From assembly GCA_016715325.1 (NCBI GenBank), contig JADKAL010000014.1, positions 744,001-808,000 of the forward strand: a stretch of DNA of 64,000 nucleotides, given 5' to 3'. This stretch comes from Methylococcaceae bacterium. GTDB taxonomy: Bacteria > Pseudomonadota > Gammaproteobacteria > Methylococcales > Methylomonadaceae. A program made the translations under genes and the position numbers. This document shows, one piece after another, positions 9,333 through 17,419 of the stretch. Numbering within the stretch: the stretch's first letter is position 1; the number at the start of each line of letters is the position of its first letter. A model generated the notes under the pieces. It was not told where the DNA came from. It worked only from the letters and a program-made list of their open reading frames with translations, and did no database searches.

Positions 9333-10118
9333 TTAGTGGTTTCCTAAAAGTTGAATACTCCAAAAGACTAAAAAACCGCTAAACAAAACCAGCGTAGAAA
9401 TGTTTTTTTCTTCGACTTCATGGGCTTCCATCAACAGTTCTTCGGTCACTAAATAGAGTAGCGCAGCGGCGCTGAAGGAGAGAACGCCACCAATCAATGC
9501 GTGGGAAGCATCGGCCAATAAATAATTTCCCAGAAACGCAAATGAGAATACCGTTGCGCCGAGCAGTCCTGAAATTGCGATGATAAGCCAACCTTTTACG
9601 GTTTCGGAAGTTAGCGATAAGCCCAGAAACAGTAATTCTACCGATAATCCCAACGCTAAAATCATACCGGTGGTTCCGCCTGCCGCAAAGCCCGCACCGA
9701 TAATAAAGCCGTCCATCGATACATCGATAAAAGTCGCCAGCATTAAACCGATGTTAGAGCTTTCCGAGCCCGCCTTTAGCGCAGCTTGATGCTCTAAATT
9801 GATCGTCCATAGTTTTAAAGCATACATAAAGAAAAAACCGACAACAAACGAACCGATCAATACCAAACCGGGGGCATGTTCTCTTTCGATTTCCGGCAGC
9901 AGTTCGACCGCCAATGCGGCCAATACAACCCCGGCGGCGAAATGTTGGATAAGACTTCGTGTGCTATGGCTGGGCCGCCAAACGGATGCCATGATCCCGC
10001 CCAATAAAGCGACACAGGCGGGAAAAGACATGAGAACGAGATCGTGAGTATTAATCGATACTGTGTGAAACGGATTATAAAGTTGGTGAGTCCAATTTGC
10101 AGGTGATGAAAAATCCAT
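9333..10118 (-). CDS. ZIP family divalent metal transporter
   Basis: A 261-residue membrane protein with about eight helices. The signatures are HFAAGVVLAALAVELLPE and DGFIIGAGFAAGG, matching the ZIP metal-binding helices TM4 and TM5 (His/Glu and Asp/Gly-rich variant). ZIP proteins import zinc or related divalent metals into the cytoplasm. The canonical HN..DG pair is altered (DVSMDGFIIG), so metal specificity is uncertain. It is 12 bp upstream of the YheT gene and probably co-transcribed. Confidence 0.8.
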   Translation of the reverse strand: MDFSSPANWTHQLYNPFHTVSINTHDLVLMSFPACVALLGGIMASVWRPSHSTRSLIQHFAAGVVLAALAVELLPEIEREHAPGLVLIGSFVVGFFFMYALKLWTINLEHQAALKAGSESSNIGLMLATFIDVSMDGFIIGAGFAAGGTTGMILALGLSVELLFLGLSLTSETVKGWLIIAISGLLGATVFSFAFLGNYLLADASHALIGGVLSFSAAALLYLVTEELLMEAHEVEEKNISTLVLFSGFLVFWSIQLLGNH

Positions 10119-10154
10119 TGAATCAACGATTACTGAGATGAAGTATGATTTAGG

Positions 10155-10302
10155 TTGGTGGCTTAAATCTGTGCTTTTTGATGAACTTGTTTGCTTTATT
10201 TTGCAAATTCGCGTGTTTTTTGGAGTGAATACCTTTTATGCTCTTTAGGGTAAGGTTTGTCACTCCGGCCTATTTCAAGCCACAGGTTTAATTCACTACC
10301 GA
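10155..10302. repeat. Palindromic repeat family A, copy 2
   Basis: The left end TTGGTGGCTTAAATCTGTG and right end CACAGGTTTAATTCACTACC match the ends of the 1867-1987 element. The interior contains GGAGTGA...TCACTCC (10222-10266) and a nested ACCTT...AAGGT. The remaining gap to 10569 is AT-rich, and I see no gene in it. Confidence 0.6.
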
Positions 10303-10569
10303 TTTATGAATGAGTCGCTCTGGTCAAGTGCAATTCATCCAAAATTGGCTATTAAGCAGCCTAAAGTCATAACAAATAGCTAAAAATGCTTCTATTGTAG
10401 CGGGAAAGTCTTGCAATCGGTTAACGAAAGCAAAACAAGCAGGCGGAGAGATGTCTTATGAAATTGAAGATTGTGATAAAGGTTTAGCAATATGGCGGAT
10501 AAGGCTTTGAAGTTTTAAATGAACGATGTATTCAAAACAGCTTCGTTTTGAGCGGATCAAAAATGAAAG

Positions 10570-11037
10570 TTATTTACGAGCTAACTTCTTCTTATACTCA
10601 ATCATAAAAATAACTCTATCCAGCATTTGTTTGAACGCTAATTGTTGAATCGGTTTAGTCACAAAATACGAACTTCCGGCAATAATCGACTGGGCTTCGT
10701 CTGAAGGAGACGTTAATCCTGTAACCATAATGATAGGCGTATCCTTATAGCCGTCATATTTTCTCAACAGAGAGCAAGTTTGGTATCCGTCCATCCCAGG
10801 CATAACCGCGTCGATAAAAATGATGTCGTAATTTTCCACTTTCACTTTTCTTATAGCTTCATCGCCGCTGCTTACGCAGTCGATTTCACCAATTTGAGGC
10901 TGCATGGATAAAGTTAGCGTCAATAACTTTTGAAACGAAGCACTGTCATCCACAATTAATACCCGATAACGGACATCGCTTAGTGGAACAGCCTTAAAGT
11001 TTAAAACATCCAGCGATGAAATGGTTTTTGCGTTCAT
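10570..11037 (-). CDS. Single-domain response regulator (CheY-like)
   Basis: A 155-residue protein with one receiver domain (about 24-150) and no output domain. The acidic pair is D30-D31 (VLIVDDSASF), the phospho-acceptor is D76 (IDAVMPGMDG), and the switch Thr T106 and Lys K128 are intact. It should therefore be phosphorylatable. The short N-terminal extension and basic C-terminus (EYKKKLARK) are unassigned. No kinase is adjacent, so it is an orphan. Confidence 0.85.
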   Translation of the reverse strand: MNAKTISSLDVLNFKAVPLSDVRYRVLIVDDSASFQKLLTLTLSMQPQIGEIDCVSSGDEAIRKVKVENYDIIFIDAVMPGMDGYQTCSLLRKYDGYKDTPIIMVTGLTSPSDEAQSIIAGSSYFVTKPIQQLAFKQMLDRVIFMIEYKKKLARK

Positions 11038-11428
11038 GATTGAAATTATCGTTAAGCGATTATTAGTTATTTTTAGTATCTGAAAGTTTGTTAATAGCCC
11101 TTAATTTCTCGTATAACAATCGTTCTCTTAAAAGTTGAGATTAATTTACTACAGGTCGTGTTTGGAAAATATGAACTATTACCATCACGTGCTTAAAAAT
11201 ACATTTCATGATAACAAGTTTAGCGTAACGCTATTTTTGTGTAGGCTTAAACAGAGGCATATTTAAAAAATCTATTCAAACCTTTTTAATAAACATTAGA
11301 CATTAGATTCCCAGAAAAATCTGCGAGTTAAATCACAGTTTTTATTTACCATTCTGTTAAAGTAATCTCAAATATTGAACAGGCTAGCGGTACCGGTTAC
11401 TGAAAATTGTAAGAAATAGGCAGCGATA
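11038..11428. other. Intergenic, no feature recognised
   Basis: About 390 bp of AT-rich sequence between the orphan response regulator and the end of rtcA. No ORF, RNA gene or repeat copy was recognised. It should hold the promoter of the response regulator. Confidence 0.4.
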
Positions 11429-12448
11429 TTAAACGATTCTGACTCTTATCGTTCCGTTCTCTTCGATGTCATGGTGAATCTTAATAGGTAAAAATTGTTT
11501 AATAACCTCGGCATTGGTATCGGCATGTAGGCTCCATTCAGTCGTGGTAAAAGAACCGCCGCCCGCTAACGCCATTGGCAATAACAATTGATCAGCCAAA
11601 TAGGTATCAACCGCCGCATTGCTGGTTAAGTATTTTTGCACTTTGGCAACCGCACCCTTGGCAACGACTTCCACCGCCACGCCGCGCTCGGCAAAACCGG
11701 TAAACACTTCGGTGACCTGTTTATGTTCTAAAGTAATCAGCAACACGTTCCCCGGCCCTTGGTTGCGGTTGATTTCCCGCAGCAACAATTGTTCATCACT
11801 CCAGGATAGCTTTTGCTTAACCACGGCGAGTTCGCGTTCAGCGATATGGGCAGGCAATGCCGCAAAATAACTTTCCGCATAAGCATTCACCCGTTCGCCG
11901 CGACCTTCCAAATGCAACGGCATAAGGCGAGTGCTGGGTTTAATGGTCGCCGTAATTTCACCGCCACCCGCCGGATAAAAGCCGAAACGGTTTAACTGCA
12001 AATCAACCTGGACGCCCATCCGCTTTAATAGCGGAATAAACGCCCGTTGCAAAAAATGGAACGGCGGGCACATCGTATTATGCGTACCGCCAGTAATCAC
12101 AAGTCGACTTTCCTGATCTGCCATCAACAAAGCTGGTAACACCGTTTGCAACACCAATGTACAACTGCCCGCCGTGCCGATGTTAAAGTTGTAATCACCG
12201 CCTTGCACCTTGTCTGGGTTAAAGCTTAACTCGGTTGAGCCGACTTGTGCGCCTTTGACTTCCGCGCCGGAAATCGCTGCCGCCGCATTCACGGCGGTCA
12301 AATGCTGACGCATTAATCCGGGCGTTTTACGTTTGGCGCGGATGTTTTTAATCTGGATGGCTTGTCCGGTGATAATGGCTAAGGATAACGCCGTGCGTAA
12401 AATTTGGCCGCCACCTTCGCCTTGGGAGCCGTCGATTTGGATGGTCAT
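11429..12448 (-). CDS. rtcA: RNA 3'-terminal phosphate cyclase RtcA
   Basis: A 339-residue RtcA, full length. IDGSQGEGGGQILRT at residues 5-19 and the central GGTHN and PAGGGE motifs are intact. H308 in WSLHADTNAE is the predicted catalytic histidine that is adenylated by ATP. The enzyme converts RNA 3'-phosphates to 2',3'-cyclic phosphates, the type of end used by RtcB and sensed by RtcR in enterobacteria. It is the last gene of the minus-strand rtc unit, 80 bp after the HEPN-like gene, and unlike rtcB it has no frameshift. Confidence 0.96.
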   Translation of the reverse strand: MTIQIDGSQGEGGGQILRTALSLAIITGQAIQIKNIRAKRKTPGLMRQHLTAVNAAAAISGAEVKGAQVGSTELSFNPDKVQGGDYNFNIGTAGSCTLVLQTVLPALLMADQESRLVITGGTHNTMCPPFHFLQRAFIPLLKRMGVQVDLQLNRFGFYPAGGGEITATIKPSTRLMPLHLEGRGERVNAYAESYFAALPAHIAERELAVVKQKLSWSDEQLLLREINRNQGPGNVLLITLEHKQVTEVFTGFAERGVAVEVVAKGAVAKVQKYLTSNAAVDTYLADQLLLPMALAGGGSFTTTEWSLHADTNAEVIKQFLPIKIHHDIEENGTIRVRIV

Positions 12449-12528
12449 TTTTTATTCAATTCCATTGGTTTTAACCAAATAAATGCTAAAGACTGATCAG
12501 TCCATTTTGTTCGAGACATGTTGTCTTA

Positions 12529-13287
12529 TCAGCCTGAGTTGTGACCGCTAATTTCATCTTGATACGCATTTTTAACAGTTTTAGGTAGAAACACATATTT
12601 GACTACCTCATTAAGTATTTCTGGATCCATATAAAGAGGTGCGTTGCCAGATTCCCAAAATGGGATCATACGTATTCTTTTGCGGCGAGATAAACCAAAA
12701 TACAGATTATTCCAAAGCAGAGCTTCTCGCGCTGGATGTTTTTTGTTTACTATGACAGTTTCAAGCCATCCATTTGATATACATGTATCTTTTATATTGC
12801 TGGAAAGTTTGTCTCTAATTATGTTTAAATTTTTTTCAAGTTGATTTTCCAAGCCTCCGTTTATTTCGATATCGTAGTCGATAGGTTGACAATACCGTCT
12901 CAGCTCTGAAACAGCGCAGTCAAGACGTAAAATATCGTGTTCTTGAGAACAGTAAGGCACTTCAAAATACCTAAATTCAGCACCAGATTCTAGTCGACCA
13001 ATAAATTCTTGAACCGCTTTCGAGAGATTAACTTGGAATTTTCCTTTATTTTCAAGGCGAGATATTGATTCTAATACTTCATGCCGAATATTAGTTCCGT
13101 CTATTCTATTCAATAGAAGTATACATTTAGCATATTTTTCAAGACAGTGAAGCGATGACCAAAGGAATTGTGGTATTAGTCGCGCTTGGTATGCAAGTCG
13201 AGCGTGAATATAATCGCGGTCAGCAGTGTCACGAAAGCTTCGAATTGCAAAATGATTAATTCGGACATCAATAGGGTAATTATTCAT
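12529..13287 (-). CDS. Hypothetical protein, possible HEPN-like fold, inside the rtc locus
   Basis: 252 residues without a family I can name firmly. The N-terminal half is helical: DRDYIHARLAYQARL, then QFLWSSLHCLEKYAKCILLL, then IRHEV with H69. This recalls HEPN proteins, where a helix rich in EKY/K-L is followed by a conserved R/N-x-H near the second helix pair. The spacing of R61 and H69 (or R68-H69) does not strictly fit the usual R-x4-6-H nuclease motif. The C-terminal half contains several conserved-looking aromatic and basic patches (NNLYFGLSRRKRIRMIPFWE). It lies between rtcA and the GIY-YIG gene on the same strand. A HEPN RNase or nucleotidyltransferase partner would fit RNA damage and repair, but this is inference. 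Confidence 0.5.
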   Translation of the reverse strand: MNNYPIDVRINHFAIRSFRDTADRDYIHARLAYQARLIPQFLWSSLHCLEKYAKCILLLNRIDGTNIRHEVLESISRLENKGKFQVNLSKAVQEFIGRLESGAEFRYFEVPYCSQEHDILRLDCAVSELRRYCQPIDYDIEINGGLENQLEKNLNIIRDKLSSNIKDTCISNGWLETVIVNKKHPAREALLWNNLYFGLSRRKRIRMIPFWESGNAPLYMDPEILNEVVKYVFLPKTVKNAYQDEISGHNSG

Positions 13288-13357
13288 AAAATATAATGCT
13301 TAAACGAAAAAATTTGGTTTCTTTTCAGTATTCCCAAGCTCTGCATGGAAAAAATAA

Positions 13358-13690
13358 CTAACAAATTCGCGTTAGATTAATGGCTTTAATAATGTGGCTT
13401 GTCGAAGGATGGGCGGATTTGCTTTGGGCTAAACGGGAAACTTCCGCCCAATCGCCGTGCATCATGGCTTCTTTTTTCTTGCGGCTCCAACCTTTGATTT
13501 GCCTTTCTGCTGATAAAGCTTCTTCGCGGGTGTTGAATTCTTGTGACCATGCAAATTCCACAGGTAACCGTGTGGCGGTATAACCAGGATATTCCCCTGC
13601 TTTATGTTGAGCGATGCGACTTTCAAGATTATCGGTATGGCCTGTGTAATAACTGCCGTCAACGCATTTTAAGATATATACCCAAAACAT
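13358..13690 (-). CDS. GIY-YIG nuclease domain protein (UPF0213/URI type)
   Basis: A small single-domain GIY-YIG protein of about 110 residues. It opens MFWVYILKCVDGSYYTGHT (the VYIL...YTG form of GIY-YIG), with LESRIAQHKAGEYPGYT, FNTREEALSAERQIKGWSR and a lysine-rich KKKEAM. I chose the start at 13690 because AAGG lies about 6 nt upstream and family members begin at MFWVYIL; the frame extends 14 codons further upstream. The last 20 or so codons (SAHPSTSH...) overlap sequence related to the dispersed repeat GTCGAAGGATGGG, and a second degenerate copy of this 3' end is at 13860-13929. The protein probably binds or nicks DNA; no substrate is known. Confidence 0.82.
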   Translation of the reverse strand: MFWVYILKCVDGSYYTGHTDNLESRIAQHKAGEYPGYTATRLPVEFAWSQEFNTREEALSAERQIKGWSRKKKEAMMHGDWAEVSRLAQSKSAHPSTSHIIKAINLTRIC

Positions 13691-13733
13691 TTTTGCCTTA
13701 TCTTGTTGTATGGATTTGAGAACTTTTCCCATT

Positions 13734-13867
13734 CATCCTTCGACTAGGCTCAGGACGAACGGAAAAAGTTGGTTATTTTGATTTATTTCTTGGTGCTACT
13801 ATGAGTCAAAATCGTCATCGTCGCCACGTAAAAGTAAATCCGTTCGTCCTGAGCCCAGTCGAAGGAT
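13734..13867. repeat. Inverted pair of family B-type palindromic repeats
   Basis: ATCCTTCGACTAGGCTCAGG (13734 on) continues into ACGAACGGA. It is repeated in inverted orientation as TCCGTTCGTCCTGAGCCCAG (13840 on), continuing into TCGAAGGAT, about 78 bp apart. The two could form a long stem. Both match the core of the family B elements. Confidence 0.7.
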
Positions 13868-13929
13868 GGGCGGATTTACTTTGGGTCAAACGGGAAACTT
13901 CCGCCAAATCGCTGCGTATCATGGCTTGC
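13860..13929 (-). pseudogene. Fragment duplicating the 3' end of the GIY-YIG gene
   Basis: On the minus strand this stretch reads MIRSDLAEVSRLTQSKSAHP, nearly the same as MHGDWAEVSRLAQSKSAHP in the intact GIY-YIG gene (13393-13460 region). It has no GIY-YIG core and is joined directly to a repeat copy. It is a leftover of a second nuclease gene or a partial duplication carried with the repeat. Confidence 0.6.
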
Positions 13930-13958
13930 ATAGTTCCCACGCGTAGCATGGGAACTAT
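13930..13958. repeat. Perfect palindrome downstream of rtcB
   Basis: ATAGTTCCCA and TGGGAACTAT form a 10-bp stem around a 9-nt loop, 20 bp after the rtcB stop. It has no clear T-tract, so it may be an mRNA-stabilising hairpin or dispersed repeat rather than a terminator. Confidence 0.55.
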
Positions 13959-13978
13959 TTATTCTTTCGTCTTGTGCC

Positions 13979-15202
13979 TTACCCCTTCACACAAACCACC
14001 TGCTTCAAGGTATGCACGATCTCCACCAAGTCCGCTTGCGCTGCCATGACCGCATCGATGTCCTTGTACGCCATCGGGATTTCGTCGATGACATTGGCAT
14101 CTTTCCGGCATTCCACGCCTTGGGTTGCCGCTATTTGGTCGGCGACGTTGAAGCGTTTTTTCGCGGCGGTTCGGGACATGGTTCGTCCTGCGCCGTGGCT
14201 GCATGAGCAGAAAGATTCTTCCTGTCCTTTACCACGCACGATGAAGGATTTTGCACCCATCGAGCCGGGGATAATTCCCATTTGCCCGGGCCATGCCGCT
14301 ACCGCGCCTTTGCGCGTTACCAATACGTTATGACCGAAGTGATGCTCGCGCTGCACATAGTTATGGTGGCAATTCACCGCTTCCACATCAGCGGTAAACG
14401 GCTTGGGCGAAATCGCTCGAATCGCCGCAACCACATTTTGCATCATTAACTCACGATTTCGACGGGCAAAATCTTGCGCCCAGCTTACCGCTTGCACATA
14501 GTCATTGAAATGTTCCGTGCCTTCCGGAAAGTACGACAAATCACTATCCGGCAATTGGATATAGAACTTTTCCATATCCTTTTTCGCCAGTTCGATAAAG
14601 TGCGTGCCGATACGATTCCCCACTCCACGCGAACCGGAATGCAGCATAAACCACACGTTTTGACTTTCATCCAAACAAACTTCGATGAAGTGGTTGCCAG
14701 TGCCGAGTGTCCCCAAATGCTTATGGTTGTTGGTGTTCTTGAGGCATTTATGTTTGGCACAGATCGCTTCAAATTCCGGCAATAACTCCGCCCATTGTTT
14801 ATCCACATTGGCCGAGGTGTTTTCCCAAGAACCTTTATCCCGGCCACCGCGCGTACGCGACAAGCCATGCGGCACGCGCGTTCAATCGCTGTTCGCCAGC
14901 CGTGCAGGTTATCCGGCAAATCACTAGCAGTTAAGCTGGTACGCGCCGCCATCATCCCGCAACCGATGTCCACGCCGACCGCCGCCGGAATAATCGCACC
15001 TAAAGTTGGTATTACGCTACCGATGGTTGAACCCTTACCCAAATGCACGTCCGGCATCACCGCGACATGCTTAAAGATAAACGGCAATTCCGCGATGTTC
15101 CGCAATTGCTTTTGGCTTGTCTTCCACCGGCACGCCGTGCGTCCATAGTTTGATCGGCTTGCCGTTTCCGGCTTGCATGACGGTAAAGTTTTCGGGTTGC
15201 AT
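13979..15202 (-). pseudogene. rtcB: RNA ligase RtcB, two single-base frameshifts
   Basis: RtcB seals 2',3'-cyclic-phosphate or 3'-phosphate RNA ends to 5'-OH ends using GTP and Mn2+. The protein can be followed from MQPENFTVMQAG (ATG at 15202, preceded by AGGAG) through FKHVAVMPDVHLGKGSTIGS, GVDIGCGM, GTLGTGNHF, NCHHNYVQ, CSCSHGAGR and the terminal VVCVKG, giving about 407 residues, the normal length. Two indels break it. One is an extra A in an A4 run near 15110-15113. The other is a missing G near 14872-14876, where ERAV-PHGL should read through. Metal and guanylylation residues (C, H, H and the SHGAGR His) are all present. Whether it is a true pseudogene or a sequence-error casualty cannot be decided here. 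Confidence 0.9.
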
Positions 15203-15220
15203 GAGACTGTTCTCCTATTT

Positions 15221-15655
15221 TTATAACTGCATTATTAATTGCTGGTTAGCGATTATTTCCTGCGGCAATTTGTTATTGCTAAGTTGCCGTTTTCTCAATA
15301 ATCCTTCTAAATGTATTTTTCTAGCCAGCGCTTTCCGTTCACGTTCTTTTATTCGGCAGGGCCGACATAAAACCGCGATTGTCCAGATATCACCCTTTGC
15401 CAGTTCATACCACCAATGCTGTTGCTGGGCTGTCCAGATTTGCGGCGTTCCACAATGTTTACAAGTAAAAGGCATGTCAACATAAAACCCGCGCTTAACA
15501 AATTCCGGTATCCCATAACTGTTGTTAGGACTTAAACTGGCCGGATTTACGGGTACACTTCCATGTGGCATATCATATTGGCTGGCTAGCGATACGCGCT
15601 TAAGATATTTACTGTTAGCCGAGTTTGTTAACCGTATCTCTTTTCGCCGCAACAT
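15221..15655 (-). CDS. Zinc-ribbon protein in the rtc unit
   Basis: 144 residues. Residues about 62-102 contain FTCKHCGTPQIWTAQQQHWW followed later by VLCRPCRIKE, a CxxC...CxxC zinc ribbon of the kind that usually reads W-T-A-x-Q-Q-x-W-W-Y. The flanks are basic and helical and may bind RNA. The ATG overlaps a TAA stop of an upstream reading frame (TAATG), showing translational coupling to a gene that is now only a remnant. It ends 18 nt before rtcB. The function is unknown; the position suggests an accessory RNA-binding role in repair. Confidence 0.7.
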   Translation of the reverse strand: MLRRKEIRLTNSANSKYLKRVSLASQYDMPHGSVPVNPASLSPNNSYGIPEFVKRGFYVDMPFTCKHCGTPQIWTAQQQHWWYELAKGDIWTIAVLCRPCRIKERERKALARKIHLEGLLRKRQLSNNKLPQEIIANQQLIMQL

Positions 15656-15719
15656 TATTTCGGCTCGACGTTGACGACCGCTTCATGACACTGTACCCAT
15701 AAGGTTAAACTGACTTGTT
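15656..15719 (-). pseudogene. 3' remnant of a gene coupled to the zinc-ribbon gene
   Basis: An open frame ending LTLWVQCHEAVVNVEPK and a TAA that overlaps the zinc-ribbon ATG. It has no start; upstream it runs into the palindrome at 15722-15772. The TAATG overlap is unlikely to arise in random intergenic DNA, so this is probably the tail of a lost gene. The family was not recognised. Confidence 0.35.
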
Positions 15720-15721
15720 GA

Positions 15722-15772
15722 TCCGTTCATGGTTCGACAAGCTTTTGTGCCCTTCGGGTCACCATGAACGGA
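15722..15772. repeat. Palindrome between slipin and zinc-ribbon genes
   Basis: TCCGTTCATGGT and ACCATGAACGGA form a perfect 12-bp stem. The left arm continues TCGACAAGC, matching the core of the dispersed family B repeat. It lies directly after the slipin stop and may attenuate read-through. Confidence 0.6.
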
Positions 15773-15775
15773 CTT

Positions 15776-16915
15776 TTATTGCTTAATGCTGATCAAACCG
15801 TTCAACACCTGATCCAGGCCGCCGAATACGGAAATCTTGTCAATCCGTTCGGCGACACGTTCCAGGGTTTCCAGTTCTTTCAACCGTAGCGCCGTGGCGT
15901 TTTCTTCCATGACTTTGGCGGTGTTCAGCAAGGACCGGGTTGCGTTGGTTTCTTCCCGGCGCTTGATGATATTGGCTTCAGCCGCTTTTTGCGCTTCCAC
16001 CACTTGTGCCAGGATAGTTTTCATTTCGCCTGGCAGGATGATGTCGCGCAGGCCGACGCTGGTTACGTCGATGCCAAAGCTCGCCAGCTTGCCTTGTACG
16101 GCATCCAGCAACAGCTTATTCAGCGACTGCTTGTTTTCCAGCAAGTTATTCAGCGTGCGTTCGCCAATGGCTTCACGTAGGGCGAACTGTAATTCGCGGT
16201 ATAAATGCTCTGCTGGCTTGTTCAGCTTGGCAAAGGCCAATAACACATCGCTAAATTGCCAGGTCGCAATCAGGCTGATCCGCAAGGCCACCTTGTCTTT
16301 GGTCAGGATTTCCTGGCCGCTGACTTCCTGGTTTTGCAAGCGCATATCAACGGTTTCCACTGTAATGTCACGGTTAAAGCCCCAGAATACTTCTGTTGCT
16401 GCGGTCATCAAACGCAACAACTTTGCCGTCGATTTTCAACACGCCGACATGGTAAGCTGGAATCATAACCGCCAATAAACCTTCAGAACCCTTCAACTCG
16501 CGGCCTTTCAGCCAGGATTGCTTGATACGCTGGGTCAATTGCTTATCTACTTCGTAACCTGAGATATATCGGCCTTTTCTAATGCAAAATCGATATCGCC
16601 TTTCCAATAAGCGCGACGGGTGCCTGGGGCTAAAATTTCAACCAGCTTATTATTGGCGTACAACAAGCCAGCTTCCTGGTCGCTTAATTCAAAAACGTGC
16701 AGGTAACGACTCACCAGCGCGGCTTCGTTCTTCTGCAAATAATTCAGCAAGGTTTCGTCATTGAATTCGCTGTCGGCAGCAATTATCGTCACAGTTTGCC
16801 GTTTAAACGGGTTCAACGACAAACGATGTTCGCCGGATTCCAAAACACGGACAAAATCGCCACGCTGCATCAATAAGCCGCGTTCGTTAAGCTTGATAAA
16901 TACTGTTTTAAACAT
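15776..16915 (-). pseudogene. Slipin (SPFH/stomatin family), two frameshifts
   Basis: A slipin of about 380 residues can be followed from MFKTVFIKLNERGLL (ATG 16915, AAGGAAAG upstream) through GYEVDKQLTQRIKQSWLKGR, VFWGFNRDITVETVDMRLQN and GFNR/SPFH core residues to the C-terminal coiled coil ISVFGGLDQVLNGLIS. It has no obvious membrane anchor, like other slipins encoded beside rtcBA. One base is missing near 16559-16565, before SGYEVDKQ. One extra T lies in a run near 16410-16412, where KVVALMTAATEVFWGFNR would read through. Slipins scaffold membrane or protein assemblies; linkage to RtcB operons is a known recurrent context, but the molecular role is not known. Confidence 0.8.
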
Positions 16916-17113
16916 AATCTTTCCTTAAGTTATATTGAGGCTGGTCGGATATCCCAAACTGCGTCCGTGTTCTGGCAAACCAGGGAGTCGCAACGCTAGT
17001 GAATTTCAGGGGTAAGGGGCTTGGTTGCAATTGCATCCAATCCTTTAATCGCTGTTTTCACTGAACCTGTTGCGACTTGCCTAACTTGCGATCCTACTTT
17101 TGCGGTTAAGGAC

Positions 17114-17136
17114 AGTGGACACTTGCGTGTTCCACA
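17114..17136 (-). other. Hairpin with GNRA tetraloop in the rtc leader
   Basis: On the minus strand GTGGA-A-CAC-GCAA-GTG-TCCAC forms a 5+3 bp stem with one bulged A and a GCAA tetraloop. It lies downstream of the tRNA-like modules and 200 nt before the slipin start, in a 260-nt untranslated stretch with no ORF. Confidence 0.5.
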
Positions 17137-17181
17137 ACCAGCCGTACTGCATTATTTGTTTATCGGTTTTATAGACCGAAA

Positions 17182-17251
17182 TTTGGAGCAGGAGTCGAAC
17201 CCGCGACAAATGGATTATCAGTCCATCGCTCTACCCACTGAGCTATCCAAT
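17182..17251 (-). ncRNA. tRNA-Ile(GAU)-like RNA module
   Basis: On the minus strand this folds as a cloverleaf by hand. The D-arm is GCTC-AGTGGGTA-GAGC. The anticodon arm is ATGGA-CTGATAA-TCCAT, with anticodon GAT. A five-base variable region follows, then the T-arm GCGGG-TTCGACT-CCTGC. Only five acceptor pairs form (TTGGA/TCCAA), and no encoded CCA follows, so it is a tRNA mimic or a decayed tRNA-Ile rather than a normal gene. It starts at the base after the 3' end of the second module and reads in the direction of slipin-rtcB-rtcA. Rtc loci of other bacteria encode tRNA-mimicking Y RNAs, which makes a functional RNA plausible. Confidence 0.55.
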
Positions 17252-17361
17252 GGTGGATGCGGTGGAATCGAACCAACCTCTGTCACCAGACACACCCGTT
17301 TGCCATAACTGAAACTTTGGCGGCATACGGCACAACAACCTTATCAGGGCTTTACCGCACC
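17251..17361 (-). ncRNA. Second tRNA-like/Y-RNA-like module
   Basis: A 111-nt structured RNA on the minus strand. A 7-bp closing stem pairs GGTGCGG with CCGCATC. Inside are a short arm AGCC-CTGATAA-GGTT, whose loop is again the tRNA-Ile anticodon loop; an 8-bp arm CCGT-A-TGCC / GGCA-A-ACGG (17296-17304 with 17322-17330); a TGTC-TGGT-GACA hairpin; and a T-arm with loop TTCGATT. The 3' end reads CACCA and abuts the next module. It has no ordinary D-arm. It lies about 50 nt downstream of the predicted start of the sigma54 promoter. Folding was done by eye only. Confidence 0.5.
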
Positions 17362-17419
17362 AGTGTGTTGCTAAACACAACTTGTAAGCACAAACTTCAT
17401 TACATGACATTCACAACAA

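Noticed and set aside
12644..12844. Antisense frames within the HEPN-like gene and other genes
   Set aside because: They are shadows of real genes on the other strand and show no independent start site or motif.
13734..13867. CRISPR array
   Set aside because: Only one inverted pair of palindromic repeats is present; there are no regularly spaced direct repeats or cas genes.
17182..17251. A normal tRNA-Ile gene
   Set aside because: Only five acceptor pairs form and no CCA is encoded, so a standard functional tRNA is not supported although the three arms are good.
17021..17308. 95-codon plus-strand frame over the tRNA-like modules
   Set aside because: The sequence on the other strand folds as structured RNA, and the peptide shows no family; it is an antisense artefact.
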